Assembly: GCA_903772945.1 (NCBI GenBank)
Contig: CAICTM010000237.1
Span: 23,553-87,552 of the forward strand
Length of the DNA: 64,000 nt
From: Seminavis robusta
Taxonomy: Eukaryota > Bacillariophyta > Bacillariophyceae > Naviculales > Naviculaceae
Reading direction: 5' to 3'
Shown: one piece after another, positions 51,705 through 61,573 of the stretch
Numbering within the stretch: position 1 is the stretch's first letter
How the letters are laid out: each line of letters opens with the position of its first letter
Program-made: the position numbers and the translations under genes
Notes under the pieces: generated by a model
The model's input: only the letters and a program-made list of their open reading frames with translations
What the model was told of the DNA's origin: nothing
Databases searched by the model: none

Positions 51705-53027
51705 TTACCAGGAGAAGAAGAACAGGACAGCCCAGGCCACAACACCCAGCACGAATCCAGAAGATTTTCCCGGTATGCCACTCGTAAAGTCTTCTTCTGT
51801 TGGGGCATCCGTTGGAACCACGGTCGTAGCGTCATCGTCGTCTGTTACATCTGGCGTATCAATATTGCTATCGGTAGAGGAAGTAGGATTGGTTGTTGCG
51901 GCCGCATCTGAATCAATAGGGAGCTCGAAAGAATCCGGGTCCATCACAATGGAAAATATGCTTGCCAAGGGATCAATCCCCTCGGCCTCCACCGCCCCAT
52001 TTGATATGTAGGCAAATGTGACATCCTGCGCTGGAAAGTACACCGCTAGTGAAGAGAAATGATCAATCCCACCATTGTGGGCGATTCCTTCCCAGCCAAA
52101 CAATGGGAGATAGAATACCCCCATTCCCATTCCTTCTTCCGCAGTGAAGTTTGTCATCTTGGAAAGACTTGTGGCAGACAAAAGCAAAGAATCTCCGTCC
52201 TCATTGGTGTGAAACAAGCCTCGATAGAAGGCAATCAGATCAGACGAAGTACCCATCAAGCTCCCTGCTCCACCGGGTACTGTCCAATGAGTCTGGTTGG
52301 TGTCCACTGTCCAACGTGGCTCGAGGAAAGAAATTGCAATATTCTCTTCCGCACTGGCATTTCGGAAGACAGCCGTCCGTGTCAAGTTCAGGGGCACCGC
52401 AATGTTCTGATCTAGATATTCGGCGTATGTCAATCCAGAAACGTCCTCGACAATGTACCCCAGAAGTACATAGTTGGTGTTGGAATATTGCGTTCGGTTG
52501 CCGGGGGAGAATTCTGGAAGGAACTCGTCCCCTGCCAGTCGATCCAGATGCTGGTCCTTGGTTTGCTCCGCCAGGAAGTAGTCCCAATACGTATCCAAGT
52601 CTGTTAAGGATTTTAATCCTGACTGATGCTGCAGTAGTTGCTGGATGGTTATAAGATCTGCATTGGGCATCTCAGGGTAAAAGTCTGCCAGGAGGGTATC
52701 CAGGGTCAAGAGACCTTGATCAATCAGCTGGAAAATCATCGTGGCAGTGAAAGTCTTGGTGATGGATCCAATGCGATATTGTGTTTGGTTGTTGGCCTCT
52801 ATTCCTTCCAAAGCAAGCCCCATCTGGTAGTTGAAGATTTCCTTTCCTTGGATTGACAGGGCGACAGTGGCCATGACCAGATCCATAGGCTCCAGGTAGT
52901 CGCGAAAGTACAGGTCTAGTTTTTCAGCAATGAGGTCCGTGTCAAAGCGCTGCGTTTCAGCCACCGTAAAGGTGGCCAACCATGGCATCAGCAGGAGCGC
53001 ACCAGTCAGTGTAGAAGCTACTTTCAT
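51705..53027 (-). CDS. Class-C beta-lactamase-like serine hydrolase, predicted secreted and GPI-anchored
   Basis: 440 aa from the ATG at 53027. A signal peptide occupies about residues 1-23. The beta-lactamase/penicillin-binding-type fold has its three motifs in order: SITK (88-91, catalytic Ser and Lys), YSN (181-183) and HNGG (317-320, in place of KTG, as in several family members). Many N-glycosylation sequons support passage through the ER. After about residue 370 there is an acidic Ser/Thr/Asp tail and a C-terminal hydrophobic stretch (FVLGVVAWAVLFFFSW) preceded by small residues, a typical GPI-addition signal. Eukaryotic relatives include LACTB-like and esterase-like proteins; the substrate cannot be given and antibiotic hydrolysis should not be assumed. 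Confidence 0.86.
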   Translation of the reverse strand: MKVASTLTGALLLMPWLATFTVAETQRFDTDLIAEKLDLYFRDYLEPMDLVMATVALSIQGKEIFNYQMGLALEGIEANNQTQYRIGSITKTFTATMIFQLIDQGLLTLDTLLADFYPEMPNADLITIQQLLQHQSGLKSLTDLDTYWDYFLAEQTKDQHLDRLAGDEFLPEFSPGNRTQYSNTNYVLLGYIVEDVSGLTYAEYLDQNIAVPLNLTRTAVFRNASAEENIAISFLEPRWTVDTNQTHWTVPGGAGSLMGTSSDLIAFYRGLFHTNEDGDSLLLSATSLSKMTNFTAEEGMGMGVFYLPLFGWEGIAHNGGIDHFSSLAVYFPAQDVTFAYISNGAVEAEGIDPLASIFSIVMDPDSFELPIDSDAAATTNPTSSTDSNIDTPDVTDDDDATTVVPTDAPTEEDFTSGIPGKSSGFVLGVVAWAVLFFFSW

Positions 53028-54477
53028 CTTGTCTTTTGTTGGTTTTCAGTATTAGGGGGTCAGGGCTCAGAAGATTGAGATTGTGAGCCAGTTTAGAACC
53101 GCAGTGTTGGGTTGTACATGTGCGGTGGAAGCGAGATGAATAAAAAATGCATTTCACGACTTAAAAGATCTGCTTCGAGTCGTAATACGACTGAATCCTC
53201 GGAAGGATGGGAGTAGATTTCAATGGAGGGGGAGATCCACCCAATACTCGTACAGGTACCACATGTAGACCGACAGCCACTCTGGCTAAAATCAGTGGCT
53301 TCACACTGTCCTTGGGTCCAGATTTCACCCCTGGTTCCTTTCCTACTAGTACTTGACTCGATCGGGTTCCAGACGACTCATCGGCTGGCCTGACTACTAG
53401 TACTCGCCGGTGGACCTGTTGGCCGTTTCTCGGCCGTCCATGCCCTTGAGCTTGGTCCGAAAGATGGCCCAGAGAAGTGCCTTGAATGCGAATGTCGCCC
53501 TTCATCCAAGAAGTCAGAGTCGAGTCGGCTCATAGAAAGAGGCGAGGAAAGTTATGATGGAGTGAGATATTTCTTCCCTTTTCTTCTCGGCATCACAATC
53601 TCCAATCCTTGGCCTCTAGAGTAACTAGCTAGCTAGCTAGTACTGAGTAGCTATTTTAAATTAGATAGTATCCCCGATGTGGTTTTCAGAAGTAGACTAA
53701 AATGCTACAGATCTACAGATCGCCAACCACAGTTGGTTGCTCCACTGGTATAGAGATACTGTACTACTAGCTATTAATAGCAGCAGAAGAGATGCTCCAG
53801 AAAGAAAAATGAGTTTGCGGCTCTAGCTAGCTAGAAAGCTCTGGGCAATTGTTATGACTGAAAGTCATCCCGCTGTATAATTTCCAACAGATTGTTAATT
53901 CTGTGCGTTCTTGGTGGCATTCTAATTTTAAAATTGTGACTATGCCAACACTTATTTCGTTACAGTACAAAGAACAGTACCGCCAAGGAAGTTTTGTTTT
54001 TGCCAGCTTGACATCACCGTTTCCGGTGATTTAGAGAACCCGCTTTGCTTTATGTCTGCGGGACTCTAGCTCTCCAAAGCGGCACTAAGCTTGACTTACT
54101 CAAAGTCATTCACACTTGTGTCTTCTTGTATTTAGGCATTCAAATTGGATTTATCACCGGAATGCCGATGTGATGTTCTCTGCTCGTGGAAACCACGAAA
54201 GAAGAATGCCCAGTGTCTTCCAACGACGCGATTGTGAACATGTTGACATGACTGACTTGACAGTCATGCATCATGCATCCAACTGGAGGTAACCTAGCTA
54301 CTAGCGCTAGGTAGTAGTGTTGTTCAGGTCCGCTTCGCCGAGATGCAGAACCTGCACCTTTACTTTCCTTTGTGGCCATCAGCACTTTCCTTTGTTTGTA
54401 GAGCCCCTAGTTGTACCTTTTACCTCATAATTTATTTTTACAAGTTGGATACGACGCCTCTATCAACAAACACAACC
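53028..54477. other. Intergenic, no gene seen
   Basis: CTAG runs at 53624-53641 and 53823-53834. Short frames around 53161-53505 and 54140-54385 show no recognisable features. The last 130 bp is probably 5' leader, although an in-frame ATG exists at 54343. Confidence 0.45.
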
Positions 54478-55506
54478 ATGTTGGACTTGTTCTCGTCTTC
54501 TTCCGCCCATGGCTCTCCTTCTGACGGCCGGAAGAATGGTACCCAGAAACGCATTCCTGCCAGTCTCATGGAGATGCGTCGTGAATCGTTGGCAACGTCG
54601 GGCAAGTACAAGCTGCCCACAATCGAAGTAGGAGAGATTGACAACAGTCTCTTTGGTATGACACAACAAGGAAGGAACACTTTGGGCAACAACACTCACA
54701 GCAGTACAGTCGACGCCTTGGTGACACCCAGGAGGCAAGGTCCCAAATCGATCAAGTTGGCATTGGATCAAGCCACCTCGTTTCTGCAGAGGCACAGCAG
54801 TCCGCTGCTTGCAGATTTGGAGAATGAAATCGATGACAGTCCAAGACAACAATCGTCTGGTGGCAGCTTGCGTGGATCGCGTACCACTACGGACGGTGCC
54901 ACCGACATGCAGTCTCTAATGCGGACCGGGTTGGCCACTCCACGTCGTACGGAACAACGCAGTCTGGCGGTCAAGCCGGATGCCTTGTTGATGCCATCCG
55001 TATCTTCGAATCACTCCAAGAGAGTTTCCAAGATGCGTTCCAAGTCCGGTGATGGCAGTAGTCCTCATAGTAATGGAAGTGAACGACGTCGTCGCCCCGT
55101 TCGTCGCAGCAAGAGTGTCGATGGAGACCATGTTGCTCTGGCGACGCCCCGAAGAGGGTCTCGCAAGCCCACCGTTCGTAAACCTGGGAGTTCTCGCAGC
55201 CGACGACCCGAGGAGGAGCCAGTGGTGGATGTGGTGGATTCCTCGAATAATACATCGGCTTCGTCCTGGGACAGCTTTGCCAATGGTTCCACTACTGGCA
55301 ACAGCAGCAACATCCAGAAGAAGTGCCAACCAAAAGAATGGCTCTGCACTTGTGGAGAGACCAATGAAGGGGAACAGAACTTTTGTGGCATGTGTGGCTC
55401 AAGTCAGCGATGGGAGTGCTCGGACTGCGACTTTAAAAACAAATGCAAGTTCCGCTTTTGCGGAATGTGCGGAATTGCAAAGAAGGCAAAGGGCGAGCTC
55501 CAGTAA
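54478..55506 (+). CDS. Ser/Arg-rich protein with two C-terminal RanBP2-type zinc fingers
   Basis: 342 aa from the ATG at 54478 (CACAACC before ATG); an upstream in-frame ATG at 54343 would add an unlikely hydrophobic 45-residue extension. The body is Ser/Arg-rich with motifs such as ATPRRTEQRS, RRRPVRRSKSVDGD and ATPRRGSRKP, suggesting phosphorylation. Two zinc fingers close the protein: WLCTCGETNEGEQNFCGMC and WECSDCDFKNKCKFRFCGMC. The second fits the RanBP2 consensus (W-x-C-x2-C-x3-N-x6-C-x2-C); the first has one residue fewer between its first two Cys. RanBP2 fingers bind RNA, ubiquitin or Ran; which applies here is unknown. Confidence 0.77.
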   Translation: MLDLFSSSSAHGSPSDGRKNGTQKRIPASLMEMRRESLATSGKYKLPTIEVGEIDNSLFGMTQQGRNTLGNNTHSSTVDALVTPRRQGPKSIKLALDQATSFLQRHSSPLLADLENEIDDSPRQQSSGGSLRGSRTTTDGATDMQSLMRTGLATPRRTEQRSLAVKPDALLMPSVSSNHSKRVSKMRSKSGDGSSPHSNGSERRRRPVRRSKSVDGDHVALATPRRGSRKPTVRKPGSSRSRRPEEEPVVDVVDSSNNTSASSWDSFANGSTTGNSSNIQKKCQPKEWLCTCGETNEGEQNFCGMCGSSQRWECSDCDFKNKCKFRFCGMCGIAKKAKGELQ

Positions 55507-55991
55507 CTAATAGAAGTGCAGTGCGAGTGAGCTGAGATGGGGGTTGATTCATGGGATGAAGCACCAAAGCACACCTTGAAGTGTATGGGATGGATGGATT
55601 GATACAGTACTTTAGCATGTAATCATAGCGGAAACAACTTTTTACGAATAGTTGTGTCTCAAAGTTGACTACTAGTAGCTCATAGCGCGTGATGGTAGCA
55701 GGGCAGCGTATCCAGTGGTACAAGCAAGGCTCAGCCGTGTCCATCTTGCTTCAAAGTCCCAAAACACAGACATCGCCGCTTCTTGTCATCTGTCAAAGTC
55801 GATTGATGGAAAATCCCTTCCTGCCCTTGTCTGTTCCTTTGTCGGCTTTGGGCAGGAGAGGAGAACAGGGTAGGTACGGTACCACTCCTGCTGCATGTTC
55901 GTGGTGAGAGGCACCAGGGTGGTTGTTTCCCTTCCCGTTCGACTTTGAAATTCGATTCGATGCGAATCTTTGATCGAACCATTCGATTTGA
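55507..55991. other. Intergenic with ATTCGA tract
   Basis: No gene is seen. An ATTCGA-rich tract at 55948-56005 spans the first possible start codon of the next gene, favouring one of the later ATGs for that gene. Confidence 0.45.
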
Positions 55992-56471
55992 ATGATAATC
56001 GAATCTTCACACAATTCCCTCTTGATGACAATACTGCTAGTAGTATCATCAACGATGATGGATCTTTGCCTCGTTCTCGCCATTGCTCTGGTATTGATCA
56101 TGGTTGCACCCATCAACAGCATCCCTAGTAGCCTCCTGACTCCTGGTACTCAAGAACTGTGTGCAACGCTTCAGTTGGATTTCGACGAAAACAAGGATAC
56201 ATGCCAAGGTAATCATCCCAAAACGGTGCAAATCACCTGTCGTCCACAATGCTTTCATATGCGAAGCACTTCGGCCAACAACACAAACTGTACGGCAGAA
56301 TACTTTCATCAATCTGTGTTTTCCAATGGACGCTGCAAGGGCACTCCTGAAGAACATTTTTATCGCAAGGGGGCTTGTACCCGTGGTGTTCAATTTGTCT
56401 CTTGTGAAGTGGGACCTTGTCCCGATTCACAAGGAGAGGATGACGGTGCCTTGTTTTGGCTGGATCAATGA
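55992..56471 (+). CDS. Cysteine-rich secreted hypothetical protein
   Basis: The longest form starts at 55992 (159 aa), with in-frame ATGs at 56025 and 56055; the last, followed by the hydrophobic stretch LCLVLAIALVLIMV, makes the best signal peptide (138 aa). The mature part has nine Cys, in motifs such as ITCRPQC and VSCEVGPC, and two overlapping N-glycosylation sequons (NNTNCT). The odd Cys count and small size suggest a disulfide-stabilised extracellular or cell-wall protein. I recognise no family. Confidence 0.6.
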   Translation: MIIESSHNSLLMTILLVVSSTMMDLCLVLAIALVLIMVAPINSIPSSLLTPGTQELCATLQLDFDENKDTCQGNHPKTVQITCRPQCFHMRSTSANNTNCTAEYFHQSVFSNGRCKGTPEEHFYRKGACTRGVQFVSCEVGPCPDSQGEDDGALFWLDQ

Positions 56472-57584
56472 GTGGGTGCCGGTACAACCACGAAGCGTAG
56501 CCGAGGCAAATTTTTCAAAAAGAGGCCCCTACTCGGGGTATGGATGACAAAAGTGTAGCTTGACATGGAGGTCTATGTGAAATTCTGTGTGTGTAGAGAG
56601 TCGAGTCGCTTCAATGTTTGCGTGTGGACAGTGGACAGGAAGAACAATCCTGGGTGTGTCACTTGAGAATCTGATTGTATAGCAGCAATCAATAAAACTG
56701 TACCGGTACGGTGCCGGTACTGGTGTACAAATAAAATACGTGACAAGCCATGTCCACAAGCTACAGTACCTGGTAGTTCCCTGGTTGTGAACTGCTTTTC
56801 ATTTTCCCCCTTTTGTATTTCTACCGTGCATCAAGCATCTTGACGGCATCAACAGCTACAGAAAAGGAACCTGCAAGGCATTCAATCGGGCAAGCAACTT
56901 GGTAATTTGGAAAATTTTGCGTATCACTGCAGAAAGCATTCACGACATTGCACTCCTCCAACCAACATTTGGCTTGCTGCCATGATGGTACTACTCGCAT
57001 TACAACAACAAAACAAACTAGCAAACAGCTATTAGCTGAGCGAAGTGGTCATACCCTATTGCAAAGCAACTTGCCAACTCACCAAATCCTTTCGAAGGCA
57101 TATTTACGGACACACCCGTCGCATTATCGGTTGTCTAGAACGGGTCGGTGTTCAAGGGGCAGCGATGTCTATGACATATGGGAGAAACCAAGCTGTAAGC
57201 AAACGGCAGTAGCTGATACACTAACGCTGCACCGGATCCGTCCATCTGGGGGATTTCATCAAGGGCTTGCTCAGTCAGTCCGAAACACATTCAGCAAATT
57301 GACTGTTTTACTTTTGTACTGGTAGGTGGGGGATATATTAACTTAGCTTTATAGGTTATAATGCCCACACATACCGAATGGTCGTCATCAACGGAACACC
57401 TCACGAACCAATGCGCTTCTTGTTGCCTCGGACCGTCGGACCACACTTTTCTTCTTTTCTTTCTTGGATCCACTCAGCTCACTCGTGCCTCTTCAAACGA
57501 GTAACACAATCAAATGAGAGGTTTGTTTCTTGGTTGCTTCACGCCAATTGCAAAGAAATCTCCAGCCCAATAACAATATCAAAG
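56472..57584. other. Intergenic, possibly one small minus-strand ORF
   Basis: Contains ACCGGTAC palindromes near 56700-56725 and the short Cys-rich ORF at 56821-57000. The frame upstream of 57585 is open from an ATG at 57378 but reads like leader sequence. Confidence 0.45.
56821..57000 (-). CDS. Possible small Cys-rich ORF or exon
   Basis: A 59-aa frame from the ATG at 57000 with five clustered Cys (AKCWLEECNVVNAFC, then ACPIEC) and no signal peptide. It could be one exon of a secreted Cys-rich gene like its neighbour at 55992, or chance. Confidence 0.25.
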   Translation of the reverse strand: MRVVPSWQQAKCWLEECNVVNAFCSDTQNFPNYQVACPIECLAGSFSVAVDAVKMLDAR

Positions 57585-59267
57585 ATGCCAGCCTCCAAGA
57601 CCCCAACAAACCGAACCGCCATAAAGGCACCGCCGATGTATGGCGAGCATCATCTTCGCTCCGAGAATCTAGCGTTTGACATCGACGTGTGGTACCCTCC
57701 ACTGGCAGAGCACACGTTTTCCACTGTATTTTTGCCACTGAAGCGACGCGAGGCAGAGGCAATTGTGGCCTACTACAATGCCACTTGGCGGAGTCTGCCT
57801 CATGAGTTGACAAGCCAAGCGGTAGAGACTCTTTTGGCTCTAGAAGCTCGCATTGACAAGGCTCTTATAGAGCACTTTGCTAGTCGCGGCGCATTCCTAC
57901 GGTTGTGTGGTCGTTCTCCCAAAGATGGAGAACCTACGGACCCAGTTCTCAGGTCAAAGATATGGGCCAGCTATCAATCGACTCTCCAGACAATGTCCCA
58001 GGCAGAGCAGATTCCCGTCACTGACGACAATTTGAGGGTCGCAGCGATTGCTAAAACTGAGTCTTGGATGAAGGTTCATAGTGGAGCCCATGCCATGTCC
58101 CTTCTCCTCACGTCTGAGCGTGTCTTTTCTGATATGATCGACTGGCTGCACTATGGTGAACCAGAGCAACTTGTCCTGAGAGAATTCAGTGATGCCTTTG
58201 ATTTGTCCACCGAGTTTCGATGCTACATCCAAAGTGGAATTCTTCAAGGCATTAGCCAATATGACACCTATGCCATGCACTCGTATCTCCAGGATCCTTC
58301 CAACCGAGCCATTGTAATCCGAGCAGTGGTTTCAGAATGGAGAAAAGTCAAGGATTGCATTGAAACAATCGATGGGAGTTACTGTGCTGACTTTGGTGTG
58401 GACATGGTTCAAAGAACAGCCCAGTTCATTGAACTCTCTCCATATCGAAAGTGCACGGGTCCAGCCCTCTTTGCCTGGAAGGGACCAGCAGAGTTGGTTG
58501 TTCCAGAACGTCCCGATATTCAGGACGATACCGTGAGGGATCTTGTTCAAATGGGTGGCGCAATCGCGGAACATGCAGTCTTTCGTGTTCGATCCAAGCC
58601 AATTCCTGGGATTGGTGGTTTGGTTGAGATGAATTGGGACTTTCGGTGGTCACAACGAAGAATGGATACACCCAAGCCTTATCGAAACGTGTGTTCACAC
58701 GTTATGGCAAACACAACCATTGCAGAAAAGACAATCAACATTTTAAAGCATATACAGGAGAGGTTGTCCGAAAAGCAACACGTTCTGTTTGTCTATGGAA
58801 CTTTGAAGCGAAAGTGTCATTGGCATTCCAAATACATGACTGGTGCTCATTTCCTTGGAGAAGCCTCCACCGTCCGCCCTCAAACACTTGTCATTGGCCA
58901 GTGCGGAGTTCCTTATTTGCTCGACCTTAGGCAAGATGATGACGCCAAGCCCGTTAGAGGAGAACTATGGAGACTCTCCGAGGAAATGCTCCAGGGTATT
59001 GATGAGTACGAAGGCATTGAAAAAGGTCACTATGTGAGGAAGGAAATTGAAGTAGAGTGTACAAGGCGACGAGGAACAACAGCTATCTGCAAGGCATTCT
59101 GCTACTTTTATGCGATAAAATCGGGTGCATCGGATGTAGAGGCTTCGTTGTTGCAAGCAACTAGACTCGCAGAGTATCCAGCTGGCGAGCAAAAGTCAAA
59201 CTACAAGCCTATTCATCACATCCAAGTAAAGCAACTCCAGTACCTGGGCGAGCATGCAACCACCTAA
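57585..59267 (+). CDS. CDC123-family (ATP-grasp) domain fused to gamma-glutamylcyclotransferase-like domain
   Basis: The ORF opens at 57378 (629 aa), but the ATG at 57585 (560 aa) starts just before the conserved region and is preferred. Residues about 20-370 match the D123/CDC123 family: FDIDVWYPPL near the start, then LREFSDAFDLSTEFRCYIQ followed by GISQYD, and FIELSPYRKCTGPALFAW. CDC123 is an ATP-grasp protein that assists eIF2 assembly in yeast and humans. Residues about 400-510 are a GGCT/AIG2-like domain: VLFVYGTLKRKCHWH, then PVRGELWRLSEEMLQGIDEYEG, with the likely catalytic Glu in DEYEG near residue 475. Such enzymes cleave gamma-glutamyl groups to 5-oxoproline. The fusion implies coupled ligase-like and cyclotransferase-like steps; the substrate is unknown. 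Confidence 0.83.
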   Translation: MPASKTPTNRTAIKAPPMYGEHHLRSENLAFDIDVWYPPLAEHTFSTVFLPLKRREAEAIVAYYNATWRSLPHELTSQAVETLLALEARIDKALIEHFASRGAFLRLCGRSPKDGEPTDPVLRSKIWASYQSTLQTMSQAEQIPVTDDNLRVAAIAKTESWMKVHSGAHAMSLLLTSERVFSDMIDWLHYGEPEQLVLREFSDAFDLSTEFRCYIQSGILQGISQYDTYAMHSYLQDPSNRAIVIRAVVSEWRKVKDCIETIDGSYCADFGVDMVQRTAQFIELSPYRKCTGPALFAWKGPAELVVPERPDIQDDTVRDLVQMGGAIAEHAVFRVRSKPIPGIGGLVEMNWDFRWSQRRMDTPKPYRNVCSHVMANTTIAEKTINILKHIQERLSEKQHVLFVYGTLKRKCHWHSKYMTGAHFLGEASTVRPQTLVIGQCGVPYLLDLRQDDDAKPVRGELWRLSEEMLQGIDEYEGIEKGHYVRKEIEVECTRRRGTTAICKAFCYFYAIKSGASDVEASLLQATRLAEYPAGEQKSNYKPIHHIQVKQLQYLGEHATT

Positions 59268-59742
59268 CTATAGGATGAGTGTTTCTTCGAAAGTCTGGCT
59301 AGCTGCAACTGATACTTCACTTTTCGCGTGCAAGTTCTCCTGTCGTTCCCGTCCTGTCCTGATGAAAGGCTTAGTGCCTCGTTTCCATGACAAAAAATGG
59401 CGGTACCGCCACAAGGCGGGTGCTCTAATATAGACTTGTAGGCCATCAAATAGTGCTGCTACAGACCTCTTTTGGCAAGGAAAGGATGGAAAGAAGTGTA
59501 GTAATCAAACCGTGGGCTATAGAGTGGGTTTACCTTAGTTTCGAATATCGCGCGGCGCCATGGCCAAAATTTGACTCCACCACCTCTCGACTCCGTTACA
59601 CAACAACCAACCAACCAAAACCTATCAAATAAGAGCTCTGTAGTCAAAAGAAACAATACATTAGACGATGGCAACATAATGATTAACAGGTCAGGTTTTC
59701 CTGCGTACCTGTTGACCGTGTTGGCCGAAAGCAATGCTCCCG
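59268..59742. other. Intergenic next to the piggyBac remnant
   Basis: No gene is seen; the right end probably includes the piggyBac 3' flank, but no terminal inverted repeat or TTAA pair could be defined. Confidence 0.4.
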
Positions 59743-61560
59743 CTACGGATCCGCAGTTGGATGCAGATCTTTCCAATGCTCCAAGGGCCAGTGGGCATCG
59801 CAATAGAACATACCCCTTACTCTCCTGCCGTTGGCATTGTAAGCATCACTCATACACGCTTGATTGCCACACATCCAATGCGTTTCTTTCTTGCAACCAT
59901 CAGCCCGACATGTTCGCCTCTTTGGTCTGCCAGATGCTTGCTGATCCGGATTGACAATCCTCGTGTGCGCATTGGAAAGGTCTGCAATGGTGCTTGCAAC
60001 TGAGATTGGAGACACACCACCGTCATCAGCAGCATAGCCCGTGGGAACTTCGACTGTAAGCACCGGTGTCGGCATTAGATTCAAAGTGGTATCAGCATCG
60101 ATCGTGTCAGGGAACTTGTTTCGAAGACAATCACTCGCAACTCGATCGGCAAAGCTGACAACGCTCATTTCCTTTGCTTTGGCATCGGCCACATGATGAC
60201 GAAATGCCCTCCAGCAATCAGTAACAGTCATGCCAATGAGAGTTGTGTCCAACCGAAACCAACAGTCTTGTGTCACCCATCTCTTTTCCATCTTGAGCTC
60301 TCCTTGTCGAGCATGGTTGTGCGAGTCGATGACATTGCTTCTGATGAAGTAGTCACTAATAATCTTTGGCCTGTCGACCTCACGGTAGCAGACGTTGCCA
60401 ATACTATCAGCAAACTTCGCGATGTAAGGCTTGCCTTGCTTTGTTGAGCCCGCATTCTTGGTGGCAAGGAAGCAGAGCACCTTCCTCTTGTTGTATTTGT
60501 AGCCAATAGCCAACATGACTTGTCCATTCCTTGGGCTACAGCACTCCATTACAAGTGAAGAGCCGCTACTCCACCCTTTCATCTTGGCTTGCAACTCTTC
60601 CTTGGGAAAGAGACGATGGTTCGACTTCATCGCTCCACAATAGTTGTGGCCTTTGTCAGCCATCCACTCTACAACAGGCACACTTGTAAACCATGAGTCG
60701 CCAATAAAGAACTCCGACTTGTTGTCGGACGCAGCCTGCTGCCTTGATCGCACTTCTTTCCACAATGCACAGCTGCTTCAATCAGTCTGAACGTGCAAGC
60801 AACTGTTCCACCAAACTCGCCACCATATTTCTTTGCCTTCATTGCCTTTTCTCCCTCCTGAATCTCGCAGTGGAGGATGATGCCAGTGTCGGAGCAAGCC
60901 ACAGTCTTGAACTCAGTGCCAAGCGGCTCTGGCTTCCTACAAATCCATGAAATATGCGGCAAACCACCTGTCTTCGTTGTGCGTGGACGCCATGCACTCA
61001 TTGACTCATCCATCACCTTTCTCAATGATGCTGCCACCCACAATGAACGGACCAAGTTGTAGCCATTAACAATGCCTCTGATCATGTGCCAGGGATCGCC
61101 TTCTTCTTCAGCATCCTTGTCTTGGAAGCCATAAGGAAAGACTTGTCGCAAATCTCTAAATCGATGATCTCCTTGCCATCGATTCCATAGTTGATCGGCT
61201 GTGTGGCTGTCCAGATGTCTCTATCCTTTTCCCAGAGCAAGTGCCCACCCAGTCGATGAGCGGAAGCAGCAATCAGAAGCCCGATGAACACCCAAAACTC
61301 GCGCTTAGTAATCTTGCGAATGACATGAAAAATACATGAAGCTCTTCTTCTTTCTTCTTTCTTGGCATCTGCATTCACCACATCAATCCGATCGTTCATC
61401 TGAGTCCTTTGAGCATCCCAGGAACCAGGCCAAAGCTCAGAGCAGCTTCAAGAAGGATATCATAGCATGATTGTCCTTTGGCGACACGAATGCGCTGGAA
61501 CTGGTCAAATCAAAGACGTGAGACCTATATCGTGGATACTCTTCACCATGTCGTATTAGT
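59743..61560 (-). pseudogene. piggyBac-type transposase, broken by frameshifts
   Basis: Three successive minus-strand frames are parts of one DDE_Tnp_1_7 transposase. The first (61399-61082) has KREFWVFIGLLIAASAHRLGG. The second (61151-60669) has PWHMIRGIVNGYN and the first catalytic Asp region, DESMSAWRPR. The third (60765-59743) has FFIGDSWFTSVPVVEWM with another catalytic Asp, and ends in a Cys/His-rich zinc-finger tail (CRADGC, CGNQACMSDAYN, CDAH). The frame must change near 61100 and 60765 and again upstream of 61399, and none of these looks like an intron, so the copy is dead. Confidence 0.8.
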
Positions 61561-61573
61561 ACAGAGTGTTCAA

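Noticed and set aside
59571-59954. Plus-strand ORF over the piggyBac 3' end
   Set aside because: Antisense shadow of the transposase Cys-rich tail.
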